This document shows positions 13,427-13,616 of a stretch of 13,616 nucleotides of DNA, one piece after another (position 1 is the stretch's first letter; each line of letters begins with the position of its first letter). The notes beneath the pieces are model-generated. The model worked only from the letters and a program-made list of their open reading frames with translations. It did no database searches and was not told the DNA's origin. This stretch comes from Actinomycetota bacterium. GTDB lineage: Bacteria; Actinomycetota; Aquicultoria; Aquicultorales; Aquicultoraceae. The position numbers were made by a program, and so were the translations under genes. The stretch is taken from assembly GCA_030017355.1 (NCBI GenBank), contig JASEIR010000047.1, positions 1-13,616 of the forward strand, given 5' to 3'.

Positions 13427-13616
13427 GGAAGAATGTAAACGGAGATGGAAAACGGGCTAAAGGGCGAAGCGGGAACGGAGGACGGGAGACCAGTAAAAAT
13501 CCCCTCCCCCTTAAAGGGGGAGCTCAACCAAATCCCCTTTAAGGAGAGACACAACCAAATCCCTCCCCCTTGAGGGAGGGGAGCAGACCGAGGACCGGGG
13601 ACCGGCAAAAATACCC
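13427..13616. repeat. GC-rich composite repeat block upstream of murJ, cut by window edge
   Basis: About 190 bases of purine-rich and then C/G-run DNA unlike the flanking genes. It contains a direct repeat of 23 bases, 13478-13500 and 13590-13612 (19 of 23 identical, 112 bases apart); CAACCAAATCCC at 13525-13536 and again at 13552-13563; and three dyads, CTCCCCCTT-A-AAGGGGGAG (13504-13522), the imperfect CCCCTT-T-AAGGAG (13534-13546) and CCCTCCC-N6-GGGAGGG (13561-13580). The second 23-base copy is followed by CCC as the first is, suggesting the array continues past the window. An open frame across it on the minus strand is low-complexity and judged spurious. It resembles REP/MITE-like intergenic repeats seen in many environmental bacterial genomes; there is no transposase here. 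Confidence 0.8.
13504..13522. repeat. Perfect GC-rich palindrome inside the repeat block
   Basis: CTCCCCCTT and AAGGGGGAG pair perfectly around a single central A. Either strand would form a very stable hairpin. A run of A's lies just upstream on the plus strand (13495-13499), so the minus-strand transcript would have a U-run after this stem once the intervening GGGGA is passed. It could end transcription arriving from the right, though it is more simply one member of the repeat family. Confidence 0.6.

Noticed and set aside
13417..13608. 63-residue open frame on the minus strand upstream of murJ
   Set aside because: It lies entirely in the GC-rich repeat block. The protein is Pro/Gly/Ser-rich and low-complexity with repeated blocks mirroring the DNA repeats, and has no ribosome site.
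13418..13616. Possible CRISPR array at the right end
   Set aside because: The repeats are of unequal type and spacing (27, 33 and 112 bases), with no constant repeat plus unique spacer pattern and no cas genes in view.
1..13616. A new defence, toxin or mobile system hidden in the window
   Set aside because: Every long frame is assigned to a known housekeeping family except the SLH protein, which stands alone. No transposase, integrase, toxin-antitoxin pair or defence-type domains are visible.

Overview
This window looks like a chromosomal core region of a Gram-positive-type bacterium. Nine genes run on the minus strand, including an incomplete tpiA at the left edge, and one surface-protein gene runs on the plus strand. 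Read in the direction of transcription, the order uvrC - ogt - rapZ - yvcK - whiA - gap - pgk - tpiA matches the uvrC-rapZ-yvcK-whiA-gap-pgk-tpi arrangement typical of Actinobacteria. Clostridia have a related version that often carries cggR before gap; no cggR is present here. Base composition is AT-leaning by eye, and SLH domains with no LPS genes in view fit a monoderm envelope. A deep-branching, moderate-GC actinobacterial lineage is my best inference, with a clostridial relative as the alternative. The sequence alone does not settle this.

Layout. Positions 1-113 hold the first 37 codons of tpiA, preceded by pgk (215-1393) and gap (1533-2528); together these are the triose part of glycolysis. 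Next come whiA (2602-3549), yvcK (3626-4564) and rapZ (4764-5639), the conserved regulatory trio, then ogt (5645-6184) and uvrC (6185-8014), two DNA-repair genes with no gap between them. A promoter-bearing 227-base spacer (8015-8241) separates uvrC from a divergent secreted protein with three SLH domains (8248-9888). That gene converges, 22 bases apart, on lepA (9911-11722), which is preceded by murJ (11752-13359) in a probable murJ-lepA operon. The right end (13427-13616) is a dense block of GC-rich inverted and direct repeats that runs off the window.

How the genes fit together. The minus-strand cluster could be read from one promoter upstream of uvrC, although the spacers before yvcK (199 bases), gap and pgk leave room for internal signals. 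It links repair, cell-envelope/carbon control (RapZ, YvcK, WhiA) and central carbon flux. MurJ (lipid II export) and the SLH protein (non-covalent wall attachment) both concern the envelope.

The coding content is ordinary housekeeping, and I do not see a convincing undescribed multi-gene system. The points worth a second look are mostly non-coding: three perfectly phased 16-base repeats abutting the gap ribosome binding site; small GC-rich repeat debris in several spacers, some of it apparently absorbed into the 3' end of ogt; a repeated ribosome-binding-site-like unit before yvcK; dyads overlapping two predicted promoters; and an SLH protein that keeps only about two and a half copies of a propeller-type repeat.
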